Below, piece after piece: positions 33,803-46,713 of a stretch of 64,000 bases of DNA; positions within the stretch are counted from its first letter, which is position 1; the number at the start of each line of letters is the position of its first letter. This DNA is from Linyphia triangularis (Eukaryota > Arthropoda > Arachnida > Araneae > Linyphiidae), in contig OZ021726.1 of assembly GCA_963978545.1 (NCBI GenBank), positions 35,902,959 through 35,966,958 of the forward strand, written 5' to 3'. The notes beneath the pieces are model-generated. The model searched no databases. It was not told the origin of the DNA and was given only the letters and a program-made list of their open reading frames with translations. The position numbers and the translations under genes are program-made.

Positions 33803-33808
33803 AATAAA
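33803..33808 (+). promoter_or_regulatory. Poly(A) signal candidate of gene 2
   Basis: AATAAA 21 nt after the stop codon. It would give an unusually short 3' UTR; later AT-rich candidates exist before 34060. Confidence 0.4.
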
Positions 33809-33986
33809 TTGTCTTAGTTTTCAAATATATTATAAATGTTGTTGAATTTTTAAATTGTACTTCTGTTTCACAATAGTTAAATGTACTGATTGGTTGTACG
33901 CATTTAAACTTGAACTGTAGTTCTTTGTCGATAAACTTTATTTTCCACCGTTCGTGTTTTTGTATGGTATTTGTATTTAATAATCT

Positions 33987-34186
33987 GTGTCTATAAAATG
34001 CTGAACACATTTTGATGTTAAATAATTCATTAAATAATGAAAATATAAACAAATTTATGGCATTTATTCATAGAATAACTCATATATTTTCATTTGGTAC
34101 TTTTTTTTTTATTTATCAATTTAAATTTATCTTTATTATTTTATGAATTATTCAACATCAAAATGTGTCCAACAATTTATAGACAC
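33987..34186. repeat. Inverted repeat, 44-bp arms, just 3' of gene 2
   Basis: The arm at 33987-34030 (gtgtctataaaatgctgaac...) is complementary to 34143-34186 (...tttatagacac) with about 5 mismatches, separated by about 112 bp. The right arm is followed by 'cctgcac', a mariner-like ACACCCTG ending, so a decayed MITE is likely. If transcribed in a long 3' UTR it would form a hairpin. Confidence 0.75.
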
Positions 34187-34305
34187 CCTGCACTTAATGT
34201 CCGAATCATAACTTCTAATTTGGTCACCAAGAGATCTCAACACATCACTCCCCTAGATTTTTCTTGGGGGGGGGGGGGGTTACGTCAAAGACAAAGTCTA
34301 CTAAA

Positions 34306-35331
34306 CAAATCCGTAGCTAGGATTTTTTTTCGGGGAGAGTTATGGTCGAAGATTTAATTAACAACGTAAAGCAGATTTTTTCATTTGTAATTTATTCAGA
34401 ATCAAGAGACTCAATCTCATTTACATCTATGACCTGAGTAATTTTTAACTTATAACAAAAGGTACTCTAAAGAAGCCCTACTATTTTTTTAAAAGTATAT
34501 TGATGAAAGTGAAATTTTTTTAGGTTAAGTCACATTTTAATTAATCTAAATTTTTTATTAATAAATAAAAAACAAATTAAGTAAAAAGTTACTTTATTTT
34601 TAAGACATACTCAACTTACTAATTACTTGTTTACAATACTAAGTCTAACCTTCTAGGTTTTTGGAAATTTTATCTAGAACCATGTCATCTGATATTTTTA
34701 TATCTCTGTGAATGGACAAAAGTGCTGGTCCGTTCAACCTTGTGTCGCTCATAGAATTCCTTAAATATTATTTTAATGATACTGAAGTTGAAAAGCTTCT
34801 TTTAAAAGTTGCGATTCAAACTAAAAGCATGCATAATATTTTTAATAGTTGACGTATATTCGGAAATACGTCTACAGAATATTCCACGAAAGCATCAGAG
34901 CCATATGGCCGAAAAAAATAGATTTGCTTTTTTATATGATGGATATAGTTCCATTTTTTCTGCCGCATTTCCCTATCTGCTTCGATGACGTCTTGAAAAC
35001 CGAGCAAATCGCTTTCATAATGAAGAATCGTTTCTGAATGAAGTTTCTTCAAGGAACTTGTACATTTTCTCAATTTTGACCTTCTGAGGGACGTTTTAAC
35101 TCCAGCAATAGAAACGGGAAAAGAAGAGTAAAATCACAAAAGAGATGTGTGTTTTTGTGTTCATTCCTCGCTGTTAAAATTACTTGGAAAAAATGACTGA
35201 CTTGGAAAGTTTGTTAAAGGAAAATATTATTAAGTATTTGCAAATACTGGGAAATTTAACATATTTTTTTTTGCGATTTTCGAGGTGGGGGGACTGCAGT
35301 CCTAGCACTCCCCCCTCTTGATACGTCACTC
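34306..35331 (-). mobile_element. hAT-type transposon remnant (about 1 kb)
   Basis: The ends resemble the hAT-like terminus CAGTGGCGTAGCTAGGAT: left 'ccgtagctaggatttttttt', right 'cttgatacgtcact'. On the minus strand 34640-35075 reads FPNIRQLLKILCMLL, then SFSTSVSLK (for SFSxLKxIK), YLRNSMSDTRLNGPALLSIH and DDMVLDKISKN. That is the C-terminal dimerisation block of hAT transposases, with one frameshift and one stop. The N-terminal part is missing, so it is an internally deleted dead copy. Confidence 0.75.
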
Positions 35332-35947
35332 GATCAGAAGGACTTCATGAGGGTTCTCCTAGAAGACAATTTTTTGTAATTGCTAAAAATAGAAAGCATC
35401 AACAAGTGTTCCGTGCACGCGGTCATTAAATCGCAATCCCAAGTATAAAATTTTGCACATTTTTGTAAAGAAATTTTTGAAAAATGTGTTGATAAAAAAA
35501 ATTTAGAGATTCGAACTTTAGTTTTTTGTGTTATTATGTGTCCAAGTGAGAGAATTTTTCTTTGCATGGTCTGTTCCCTCCAGGGAAAACTGTAACCACT
35601 GTATAAATCTAATTTTTTGAGGCACAGTGTACATGGCTTTTACTAAAGCAGTCTCGTTGACCTTTCTTTCTTTTCTTTTTTTTTTTTTTAAATAAAAAGA
35701 GTTGTTTTGGAGTTATTATTTATTTAAATTTCGAAAAACTCAATTTTGAGCTTGTATGATTCATGTTTTTAATTTTTTTTTATATAAACTGCTTAAAAAT
35801 GTCTAAAAAAGATTAATTTCTTTTAATATATTGTACCACATCATAGATCAAATCTTCAGGATTCGATTTAAAGAATAGGATTTCTGATTATTAAAATAGA
35901 AACGCGTTTGTGACACATCATATGCAATACCACAAGTCGAATAGACT

Positions 35948-36185
35948 GGATTTGATAGACCCCCATTAGATCTCTAGAAATAGAACGTCGAAATACGGGA
36001 GTTGATAGACAGCCATTAGATGATTAGAAATGGAAAGTCGAAAAGACATGCTTTCGTGAACATCTAATAGATGTTTCAAAATTGGATGTCAAGGAGAACG
36101 TTGCTTTAGATGTCTATTACATCTCCTGTACATCTAATAGATCATGTGGACGAAACATAGATATCCAGTGGATAACACTGGTTAT
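35948..36185. repeat. Short degenerate repeat patch with ACATCTAATAGATGT palindromes
   Basis: The near-palindrome aACATCTAATAGATGTt is at 36059-36075, with related 'agatgtctattacatct' and 'tacatctaatagat' within 80 bp, and 'ttgatagac(c/a)gccattaga' duplicated at about 35954 and 36001. Origin unknown. Confidence 0.5.
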
Positions 36186-37459
36186 GTGGGATATAATCTA
36201 GTTAAAACAGTGTTGTTGTTTTTTCTTTCGCCTTTTTTCTTTCCATGTTTAAAAATCGCAAACCTGACCAATCACAAAGTTTCAAGATGTTTTTATTGAT
36301 GTACTCTGAGAGGTCGAAATTTTATAGTAATTTTACTATTAAAAAAACTTCATAAAGTATTTAATTTAAAATACAAAATAGTGTTTCTTGTATAATCGAA
36401 GAAAAATGTGGCTGAAAATCTGACTGCCTTGGTTTTGAGAGTTGATATTTTTCTGTTAGATTCGATGTCAATTTGAACGCGATTGCTTGCGAAGATTAGA
36501 TGATATTTTAAGTATAGTAATTCCTAATTTATTGATTTCCAGAGTCACATCGCAAAACTTTTATTGGCAGACATTTTTAATTTTTTATTTTTATGAATCA
36601 TTTGAAAGCGTAGTGACCACTGTTAAAATCTGCGTACTGGGAAGGAAATAAGTGACTGAGAGGAAAAAAAGCGTCAGTTTGTGGCCATTGACAACATACC
36701 TTCAAAAACATGTGCTTTTTTATTTACTTATTTGAAAAATATTGCAGACAAGATAGAGAGATTGATCCGATTTAAAAGTAGGTCTTTTTGAAATTTGTTC
36801 CTTTCTTAAATCTCTTTTGTTTGAACTTTGAAAAGTGTCTTAAACATTTATCTGTCAAAATATTAGATTCGTATTTTACAAATTTTAAAATCGTTAGATA
36901 GTATACTAAACGCTAACACATAAAACGTGCAATAACAAAGGATTTGCATGACATCACGACTTCAGATAGCAATTGACTATTGACGTCACGTTTTTAATTC
37001 TACTTCTATGACATCATAATACCTCAAGTACATACTTCAAATATCTTCACTGCAACTGTCAAATATTAGTAAACAAATAAACGAAACGAAACCTTAAGGG
37101 ACTGTAGTCAATTTTTCGTTTTCTAATAATTAACTATGAAATCCGATGTTTCGCTTCTTTAAATTATCTTTAAATCAGGTTTGTGGTGGTATTTTTCATA
37201 TCACATAGTTTCTAATTTTTCAAAACCTATGTTAACTGTATATTTTACAGTTAAACTTCATTTAAAGATTTGTCTTCGAAGTGGGAAAATTAGTTGTTGG
37301 TTTTATAGTATCTTGTACTTTTAATTAAAGCTGTAAGCAGAATTATGAAGCGACTACCCATTTCAAAACATGCCATATAAGCTTAGTAGAGATATGCATT
37401 ATGCAACATATTGAGGTAATGAGTAACAATATATAGAAAGTGTGTTACTTCTTAAAAAG

Positions 37460-37607
37460 CGTTTCTGCGAGGTTCGAGTCCCGTGTTAGGCATGGGTGTT
37501 TGTAAATGTATGTTGGATTGTCTAATGACGAATGTTTCGGCGCATTATAGCCCTCGTGTTGCTGATGGCGCGAGATAATCTGAAAACAATCAACCAAACT
37601 AAAAAGC
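37460..37607 (+). mobile_element. tRNA-derived SINE fragment
   Basis: B box GGTTCGAGTCC at 37471, followed by 'cgtgttaggcatgggtgtttgt' (drifted from the 20521 copy) and an ending 'caaccaaacta'. It lacks a clear A box. Confidence 0.65.
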
Positions 37608-38788
37608 GTTTTGAAGAATTACAAATAAAAAAAAATACATGTATTAATTTACTTTTTTTTTAAATAATATTCTCAGGATAGTGATAAAATGTTTATTTAA
37701 TTAATTTTTTTATAGATTCTTAAGGTAACAATTTTACATTTATATTTGAAGAAACCAAATTGTAATTATTCCGAAAATTGTTTATTAAAAAATACAGTAT
37801 TTCAATAAACTAGCAGAAATTTAAAAACTTTTAAATCTAAATTTAATATTTGCTAATTATTTAGGTATAATTTTACATTTCCTGTAATTGGAGAAACTAT
37901 ATTGTAATTATTCAGAAAATTATGTATTAAAAAATCTAACATTAAAAAATTGTACTCTTTTGTTAGACGGGTACCAGGTAAAAACTGCAAAATTGCAGCT
38001 GATCCTAACTAACAACCTTCAAAGTATACATATTAAAAGAATAAAATGTATCCAAATCTAGTACATAATATTAGTTACAAATCTATGTTTTTACCTGGCT
38101 AAAGAAATATGGTTATGCTTGATGTGTTTAAACATAAAACTGTTTTAGTACATCAAGCAAAAGAAAAAATAGTTCGAAACACAACTGAGTTAGAAAGATT
38201 TTAAGCTTTTTCCTTTCTTGTGCCTACATTGCATTTTATTTCATTGCCAAAAGATCTTATTTTGAGAAAACCCAGCATATTTCGAGTGTTGCGGACAACT
38301 GACAGTCTGTCACTAACTGTCGAAGTCGCTCGATCACATTGCCAACTGCAATTGATCTGATGAAGCGATGTGAAAAAACCGAGAATGTTATCTAACACAT
38401 CAAAATATGAAATGAACGAAGCGCTATCGTGCCGCTTGGGATTTTCAACATAAAATAAAAGAATAGCTATCGCGCTGCTTGTGTCTTCTCGTACTCTTTT
38501 AGAGAAAGCGTGATTGAGCTGTATGGGATTCTTCAACAGTGTTTTTTCAATACCCCCTGGACCTCAAACGGTTAAAAAAGTACTTATGTAATGCTATGGA
38601 TTATTTTATAATTAAAGTTTCTTTATCTTACCTTATTTGTTTCTTTTTAAAATCATACCTTAAAATAATTTTACACTATTTCTAACAGAAAAGTAAATGC
38701 TCTTTCAATTACTTGCTAACTTTAAATTCATTATTTTTTAATACTTAATTTATGTTTTCAACTCTAGGCTTGTAACAGAGTTCGGAAT

Positions 38789-41700
38789 ATGGCCACCAGT
38801 CCTTCCTTCGAGCCTCTTAACGAATTGTTGGAAGTTATTCGCAATGTGAATCCCCCGACTAAAAATGTGATTGGTTATTCTTGGGTTCCAAGGTTTTTAG
38901 AAGGGCCACCTGTTGAAATGACAAAAGCATTAATTTGTGGAGTGGACTGTGATGAAGTTTATCCAAATATATTTGTTGGCGATGAGTAAGTTTCTAAAAA
39001 TTAAAAAAATTACTGATTGTTAATTATATGTGATTGTTTTAATTATATGTCATTGTCTTTTTTTTTGTGTTAAACAATAGTGCATTGAGCTTCTAATGAA
39101 TTTTTTTTTTTTTTTTTTTTGCTTCATATTTTAAGTTTTTTTGCTGTGATCTTATAAAGTATTTAACAGTTTTAATATTTACTAAAGTGTTACGTTTAAT
39201 TTTGTAAGATTTCTTAAATTGTTTTTACTATCTATTAGACTATAACAATATATTTTAATTATGAATAATATTTTGAAAGTACAATTTATTATTACCAAAT
39301 TCAATTAGTTTTCAAAATTTGATCTCTGTAAATGTCACTTTTATATTTTTGAACACTGATTTATAAAATATTGAAATCATACGGAAGATAACTTTTATGC
39401 TACAGTTTACTCTAAGAAGATGATATAATTTGTGAACTAATTGCACTTTTTTTGTTTCAGAGGATCAGCCAGAAAGAAGGACTTTTTACAAGCTGTTGGT
39501 ATCACACATGTTTTAAATACCGCAGAAGGTAGTATGTTTGGTCAGGTGAATACAGGGGCAAGCTTTTATGCAGATTCTGGCATAAAATATTTGGGTTTCA
39601 ACTTGATTGATATACCGAGAACAAAAATTATTGACCACTTTGATGAAGGGGTTAACTTTATTGATGAGGGTATCAAAGGTGGAGGTACGTGCAATTTCAC
39701 TTTTAATTCTCTTAACTCATATTGCTTTATTATTCCTTTAATAGCATAAATATTTACCCCTATTATTTGTAAATGAAGACTTTTTTGTGGTAGTCATTTT
39801 GCTTAAATTGTAATAGTGATACTTTCTCATGTGTGTTCATTGTGTTCTTTTTGTCAGTTATTCATACATAAATTATGATTTCCTTGTTCACTAACATACA
39901 TTGCATTTAAATATAGTCTCAATGTTTGTTTAGTTGTTGCTATATGAAAAAACACAAGAGTCTTGAGAGTTACCTGAAAAGAGCCTCATACAACAACTTT
40001 TTTGTATTTATGAGTTAAAGGGTTAGAGTGCTAACTACAATTCTCGACACCTGAAAAAAAAAAATTTTTAACAAACGTGAATCATATTTGTTATGTGAAA
40101 GGACTTTTTGGACATAAGTTGTTTTACTATAATTTTTTTTAAAGTTTCATGCTGTACACTAACCTATACCACTTAGACACAGACAAATGTATCATTCAAA
40201 AAATTAAATCAGTTTTTTCACTTGATGAGGTCCAAGGTGATAGCTACTTAAATTTCTCTAATTAAATATTTTTATAATTTATATTTCTCAACTGACTTTG
40301 ACATTGATATTTGGCAACCTACCTTTACAAAGATAGTAAAAATTAACAAATTCTAAGCATTGATAGTTCACTTTAATACTGTCTGGATTAGTAACATAAT
40401 ATTTACTATAGACATATATTTCTTTACTCTGAGTTTATCTTAAATATAAGTTCAGAGAGCTAACATAATTTTTTGTAATGGGAAATATTGCTGTGTCAAA
40501 TTACGGGAGTGTTGTCTTTGCAAACAATTACCTTTTTTATTGGCATTTAAATGTTCCCTCATGTCATTTGATACATTTTCACTGTTTCTAAACTTAAGTG
40601 TAAAGTTCACATTGTTTTATTGGATAAATATGTCTCTCCAATATTGTTTTCAATTCTAAAAGTTATGCAACCAGAATTGTACAAAATGCTTAATTTTTGC
40701 AGAGAAGAAATTAAATTAATTTGGTAACACTTGTAAGTATAGATATATTGTAGAATAGAAATAATAATTTTTTGTTGTTGAGTTTAAGCATAATTTTTGT
40801 AAGTTAAACATTAAACAATTTAATCTATTTAAGTTTGATAATTATCTCTAAGGGGCATTCCCAAGAGAACAATTTATGTCTAAGCTGTCTTGCAACTGCA
40901 TTTTTGTAGATAAAGAGTAAAAAATGGGTTCAGTTATTGGTTACCTATCATTTAAGGGTCAAACAAAATTTTATTAATATTAAATATCATTAAAATATCA
41001 TTTCCTTTGCTTGTCCCAATACATGGTTTTCAGTATACAAGTCATAACAATATAACCTCTAATTATTCCTCCTAATACCAAACTATGAAGTTTTTATATC
41101 CATTAATCATTTACTTCTTTAATTATTCACCAAAATATTCATAGTTTTCGAGATACACTTTAAAATATTGGTCCCTTGCTTTTATGTCTCTTCAATATGA
41201 TTCTTTTGTTCTCTAAATCTATGGGATCTCCCTTGGAAATGCCATTCACTTCTCACTCAATAGATTGCATTTCAAAAAAAATAAATAGATAGCAAAAAAA
41301 AAAAAAAAAAAAAAGGGAAAAAAAAGAAAAAAAAAAAAAAAAAAAAAGAGTGGAAGTAGGAAGTTATGTTGTTTCTAAATACAGTTGATTGTGGTGGCTT
41401 CTGAAGTTCTGGAGTGTTAGCAACTGATAAGTTAGAAGTTGAACCCTGTAACCTTTTTGTGTTCCTACTTTCCTTAGTATTTCAGCATGATTTAATGCAA
41501 TAATTTAAAAAACAAAATTTGTAGTAAGTAATATTAAGACGCAATGTGATAAAATTTGGAATTTTAATATGAAATCACGTTTGCATTATAATGCAGAGTA
41601 AAAATGTGGTAAATTATTCCCTCCTTCCCATGTCTCATCCTTACCTCATACTTTCTATTTGTGGATAATAATAATAATAATAAAAAAAAAAACCAGATCA

Positions 41701-42513
41701 TGTATTTTATATCAGAATTTCTTTACAACAAGAATAAGTAATCAACTACCCTTGCTTGTCATTACCAATATATTCATGCGCACAATAAGATTCTTTTAAT
41801 GAAATATAGTTTTATGCTTAAGAAGATGTCATTATACATCACATATGAGGCATCCCATGCAACAAGGGTGAATCCGTCAAAACTGTATTTCAAGAAAAAC
41901 CTCCCAAAGAAAAGTTTTGCCGTTTCACACAACGTTAGCGTCCAGGTTCTACATGCCATAGCTTCAAACAGAAAGGGCGAATAAACCATCTTGTTATATT
42001 CTTTAGCTCTTCAATAACAAGGCTTTCTATTATTAAAAAAAAAAAAAAATGATAGGACTGGTGGATTCGCCCACGTCGCATGGAACGCCTCATATGTAAA
42101 AGAAGCTACAAAGAAAAATTAGGTTTTAAAATGTTTAATGCAAGACACATGTGGTGCATGCTTTATTTAAACAAAATTAAGTCAATCACATTGAAATAAA
42201 CAAAGTTTAATTTTTTTATATGTGATTTAAACATTAAGATTTTTATAATTCCAATTTTTTTCTTGCATACTATTTGAATGATGAATTTATTTCAAAAAGT
42301 ACAAGACATTGATTGATTGTAGGTAAAGTCCTTGTGCATTGCTTAATGGGGATATCCAGATCAACGTCATTTGTTGCTGCATATCTCATCATCAAAAAGA
42401 AAATGACAGCGAAAGAGGCCCTACTCACTATCCGGAAGCAACGAGAAGTTAGGCCTAATGATGGCTTTTTAGTTCAACTTTTGCAGCTGCAATCCAAAGG
42501 GTTGGATAAGTAA
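38789..42513 (+). CDS. Atypical dual-specificity phosphatase, DUSP3/VHR-like (203 aa, three exons)
   Basis: Exons 38789-38985, 39461-39684 and 42323-42513 join in frame (612 nt) through GA|GTAAGT, GGAG|GTACGT and clean AG acceptors. Dual-specificity phosphatases remove phosphate from Tyr and Ser/Thr; VHR-type enzymes act on MAP kinases and STATs in cytosol and nucleus. The loop HCLMGISR (His146, Cys147, Arg153) is the HCx5R signature, followed by Ser154. Asp116 in LIDIPRTK is the likely general acid. CDEVYPNIFVGDE, GITHVLNTAEG, GASFYADSGIKYLGF and RPNDGFLVQLLQL match the DUSP3/13/26/29 group. There is no rhodanese (CH2) domain, so it is the small atypical class. Length fits (185-220 aa). The upstream 'ctctag' at 38768 may be a 5' UTR acceptor, so non-coding first exons may exist. 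Confidence 0.93.
39685..42322 (+). other. Phosphatase intron 2
   Basis: AT-rich, with an A/G-rich low-complexity tract at about 41274-41347 and a MITE at 41842-42097. The remainder shows no coding signal. Confidence 0.6.
41842..42097. mobile_element. MITE with long TIRs in phosphatase intron 2 (256 bp)
   Basis: ACATATGAGGCATCCCATGC at 41842 is inverted at 42062-42097 (complement ACATATGAGGCGTTCCATGC), with similarity continuing through 'gggtgaatcc.tca', in total about 36 bp of TIR. The target duplication is ambiguous because the ends contain TATA-like palindromes (a TA duplication is possible). Non-coding; superfamily unassigned. Confidence 0.82.
42323..42513 (+). CDS. Phosphatase exon 3 with the catalytic P-loop
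   Basis: Begins GKVLVHCLMGISRSTSFVAA after the split Gly codon and ends LQSKGLDK, TAA. It holds the nucleophile Cys, the P-loop Arg and the NDGFLVQL helix, so a transcript lacking it would be catalytically dead. The 2.6-kb intron before it carries a poly(A)-rich stretch and a MITE. Confidence 0.9.
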
Positions 42514-45220
42514 CTACATAAGTTTGGCATTTTTATGTTTTTGAAAGAATTAAGAGCATTTTTGTTTATTATTTTATGTCATTTTCTTTTTGTGCCAATT
42601 GCTTGTTAGTTCATTTGCATTTTCAGCAATAAATTTATAATTGAGATGCCTTAATGTAGATTGTACAGCAGTATTTTTTTTTATTTAAACTGGGTTGTTT
42701 AACCTAACTTTTAATCATTAATATTTTTCTGAAAAGTTCCTTTATAAAATGTTTTTTTAAACTATTTTGTGAACACTTTTTATAACTTTAATAAGAATGC
42801 AAAACACATTACTACAACGAAACTTTTAAAATGGACCTTACGTATTAGATTTATGAATTTATGTTGTTTATTCTTATTAATAAGCACCATTATTTAATAT
42901 TATTATTTATTGATTATAGCAACAACAGTTTTCATTACATAAGAGAAATTAAATACTACTTCATTTTTGAACTATTTTATTACCTTTGTACAGTTGTAAT
43001 ACATGATTATTTATATCTCTTTTAAGAATTTTATAATATTTCAAACAATCAAATTCAAATTTGCTGTTTTTAATAGATTCTAACAAAAATTGATTTTTGA
43101 AGAATCGGTGTAAGATTTTTATTAAAATTATAGTAACATGTTTCTAAAAGTATAGTAGTATTAGATTTTTGTACTAAAGAACTTATTTTTAACTAGACGA
43201 CCACAGGTTCTATTATTTGGGTATATTAAGCAGTTGTAACATTAAGATTATTTAATGTTTTAATTTTACAGTTAAATAATACATATATAATTTTGAATTA
43301 TGTTTTCAGCTTGGGTTTAAAACGTTTATCTCTCATGTAAATTCCTTTTATGATTAAGCCTGTATCTTAGCATGCAAACTATTTTTCACAAATTTGTTAT
43401 ATACTGGTTATATTTTTATACTTCATAAATAGGACAAATTCAAATTCCTTTAAAATTAATTATTGTAATGAATTCATTTTATACTTATTCCCAACTATTT
43501 TCAGACGTATTAAATTTGTATAAATTTTTACAATAATTGTATTTTCTTTATTAGCATAAACATATCAATTCATGGTTTTTCGTATAGTAAATCATCTTAA
43601 ACTATTTTTAGTAGACTCAAATAGCTTTTAAAGCTTCTTAAATTAACTTCAACATTTTAAAACTTAATTATATCACACAAAGCCCTTTACTAATAATTTT
43701 TAGAAAATTTCTCATATACTTTCAAAATAATTTTACGTACAAAAATATTTATGTCAGTTATGGGAATATTAATATAACATGTTTCAGCATAAGCTTATAA
43801 AATAAAATTATTTACACCTATAATCACCACTTAATCTTGTGATTTATATTTTAGGTACATAAAAACCTTGTGTTTTTATGTAAACATTTTCTAGTACTAC
43901 TGTAATTAAGAGTTAATTTGAGTATTGATTCATAAGATTTCTTTTTGAGGGTGAAGAAAGCATTTTTAATTTAGTATTGTATAAGTATTAAATGAAGTGA
44001 TCATTTGAATACAATATTGTATGACATTTTATATTGTTTTAACTTTTTACATTAAAATAATTTATTTGTAAGTTAGCCATAGTTTCCTCATTATCATTTT
44101 AATGTTATTAATATAATGGAATGTGGAATCTCTGTATATTTTCTGTTTTAGTTTTATGAAATATATCTTTGTGTTTTATTTGCAGATTTTGTTTGTGACT
44201 ATCAATTGCTGTTTTATTTTCAATAGTAATGTGTTATAAATAATTATTTAAATGATATAATTTTTTTAAACTACTAACTAAAATTTTTTTTTCTTTGAAA
44301 TGTATACTTGTGATTTATGAACAGTTTAAAAAGGATTGCCTAGAATATAATTACATGTATTATTATTTTTTGTATTTTTGTACAATATATGTTTCCCATT
44401 ATGGATAAATTCATTTTTCAGCTTTTCAAAAAATTTTGCTGTAATTTTTAGAAATGATATATTTCTATTAAAAAAATTATGAGATATCACTTGCTTAAAC
44501 TTGTGGTTAAAATTGATAAATTCCAGGTATAAAATGAGTATTGTAAAAAAGTATAAAAATGTTTTCTTATTTATCTTCGTTGAAGAAATTATTTTTGCGG
44601 AAGATGATTGTGTTTTTCTTCTGAAATGTAGTCAATTTTTCAACTCATTAAAGACCTTGTGATATTTTATTCTAGAAATTGAGGAAATTAACAAATAATG
44701 TTTAGTTTTGGATACTTGCATTGCATTTTTTTTGAGTGATTACTAATATTTCTCATCCACCTAGATCTAATACAAAATTTCATATTGTACATCGTCACCT
44801 GTTAAAATATTGCCTCTAAATTTGTGAGGATTTTGTACAAGTATAACAAAAAGGATTTCAGCTAGTTCAATGCTGATTCAAAGTTTAAAAATAAGATAAA
44901 TATTACATTTTGCAGTTTTCTTCGAGAATGTAATTTTAACTTTAAAATAAATTCTTTTATGTTAACTTAAAAAAGAAAACTAAAATTTTATTAATGAGTT
45001 CTAATTATTGTTGCTGTAACTGGGGAAAAATTACATGTTTTGAAGTAATATTTTTGGTTAAGTAATGTACAACAGGATCTATGTATTACATTGAGCCTAT
45101 TGGGATGGAAAAAAATGGTGATGAATCTATAAATTGTCCATTCACTCTTTTTATAAATTATATATTACATTGATATCTGAAGATGTTGAGACTTCCTCAA
45201 TAAAATATTCTAGATGTGTA
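42514..45220 (+). other. Probable long 3' UTR and flank of the phosphatase gene
   Basis: About 2.7 kb of very AT-rich sequence without repeat structure, unlike the surrounding repeat-laden regions. Several AATAAA motifs occur (for example 42630 and about 45199). It may be a long 3' UTR with alternative poly(A) sites; extent unknown. Confidence 0.4.
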
Positions 45221-46383
45221 TGCCTTTGCTACTTTTACGGCATAAAAGTGTCATGTGAGCATTGGCTTTGAATATTGACTATTAATGGTGATATTTTTTT
45301 TTAAAAATTCCTGTTATTTATGCTGATTTCTTATTTGCTTTTTTGTTTCTTTTACATGCTATATGTACTGTAATTTAATTTTGTTTTGATATTTGAAAAC
45401 AAAACATCTTTAATAATAATGAAATGATATTTTGAAATTATGTTTTGGAATTTTAATAATGAATGATAATTATAGTGATTGTTAAAAGCATATGGAACCT
45501 TTTTGGTTTTAAGAATGGAGTGTTTATTTCTTGATAAATATTCACTCACATGTTACCTCTTGCGAAATTCCATTCTTTTGGCAACAGAATGTTTAACAGA
45601 TTGGAACTTGTTTTGTAATCTTTTGAAAAATTAAAAGTTATATGTTTATTATTTTGTTGATTGACTAATTTACACTATGACAATAGTATAAAATATAGCA
45701 TGCCAAATAACTATTTTATTTTGTTTTTTAGTCAGTACTAGTGGACCTGTATGCATCCTGCATATTTAAGATTGCTTATAGGAATTTTTTTTGTGGAAGT
45801 TTCTTGATTTGGAAAATAGAACTCCGCTTGGCATGAGTCATGCAGTAGTCAGTCAGGGAATAAGTCATACTCCGTGCATCCATCATAGAGTATCCAGTGT
45901 AACTTTATTTTAACATTTAAGCTCGATTCACCAACAAATAATGATAGGATTTGCTTAAAGCATGGATTTATATATTTAAAATGGTTGTTTTATTGTACTT
46001 TAAATTCAAGCGTAGAAGTGGGAACCATTGCCAGACCAAGTCGATGCAGCTTGTACAAATGTACATAGAGACCCCTCTCATAGAATACCAATGTACCCTG
46101 TATATTAGTGTTAGCCACTATGCGGCTTGCGTGCCGTGTATGGCCTGAGGCAGATTTTTCTGTGGCTCATCGGCATAACAGAAATCCTGTTTTTACATAA
46201 TTTTAATGTGTCCTGAATTGTACATTTTTACTATGCCAAACATTCTCCACTTCGTGGCCTGAAGAAACTTTCAGTATGATGATTTTCATCAAGACTAAAC
46301 ACAGGAATAAACAGAATCTCATTTGAACGATTTATTAAGACTGACTGCAACAAATATAGCAACAGACAGTGACTCTATCATAA
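45221..46383. other. Intergenic, no gene seen
   Basis: No supported coding region. 46110-46190 is locally GC-richer ('ccactatgcggcttgcgtgccgtgtatggcctgaggcag') and may be repeat-derived, but I could not assign it. Confidence 0.4.
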
Positions 46384-46690
46384 AACTAGGGGTGTGGAAC
46401 ACCGCACAACTTTCAATTACACTATAATATTGGTCACTGCATTAAACTTTATGGTGTTATTTACCGTTTTCATATTTTCCCTCATTTAAATAAAAATGGC
46501 TAGTTTGGCCATATTTTTGACAATAATTTTTACATGGGGGGAAAAAAAACACAGAAACACAAAACCTGCACACAAAATTTGAACATTGTAGATCAATTTG
46601 TACAGGAGTTATGCTGACCACTTACAGAGACATTTTTGCTAGACCACTTTTTTGAAATCGGGGTGTTCCAAAACGTAAAGGAATGCAGAA
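46384..46690 (-). repeat. Family A repeat, internally deleted minus-strand copy
   Basis: Starts CTAGGGGTGTGGAACA (complement of the family tail) and ends 'gaccacttttttgaaatcggggtgttccaaaacg' (complement of the head). The middle is missing. The two ends form degenerate inverted repeats sharing TGGAACA. Confidence 0.75.
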
Positions 46691-46713
46691 ATGCAAAAAA
46701 AAAAAAAAAAAAA

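Larger units (their letters stand above)
35340..38780. other. Intergenic region between gene 2 and the phosphatase gene
   Basis: AT-rich without a convincing gene. It includes a SINE (37460-37607) and a patch (35948-36185) where 'acatctaatagatg' recurs. A CpG-richer segment at 38200-38540, just before the phosphatase gene, may be promoter or 5' UTR sequence. The 111-codon minus frame across it is unrecognised. Confidence 0.4.

Noticed and set aside
38201..38536. 111-codon minus-strand frame (MKNPIQLNHAF...)
   Set aside because: Composition is protein-like, but I recognise no family, and the place suits a promoter/5' UTR of the phosphatase. Left as a finding, not a gene.
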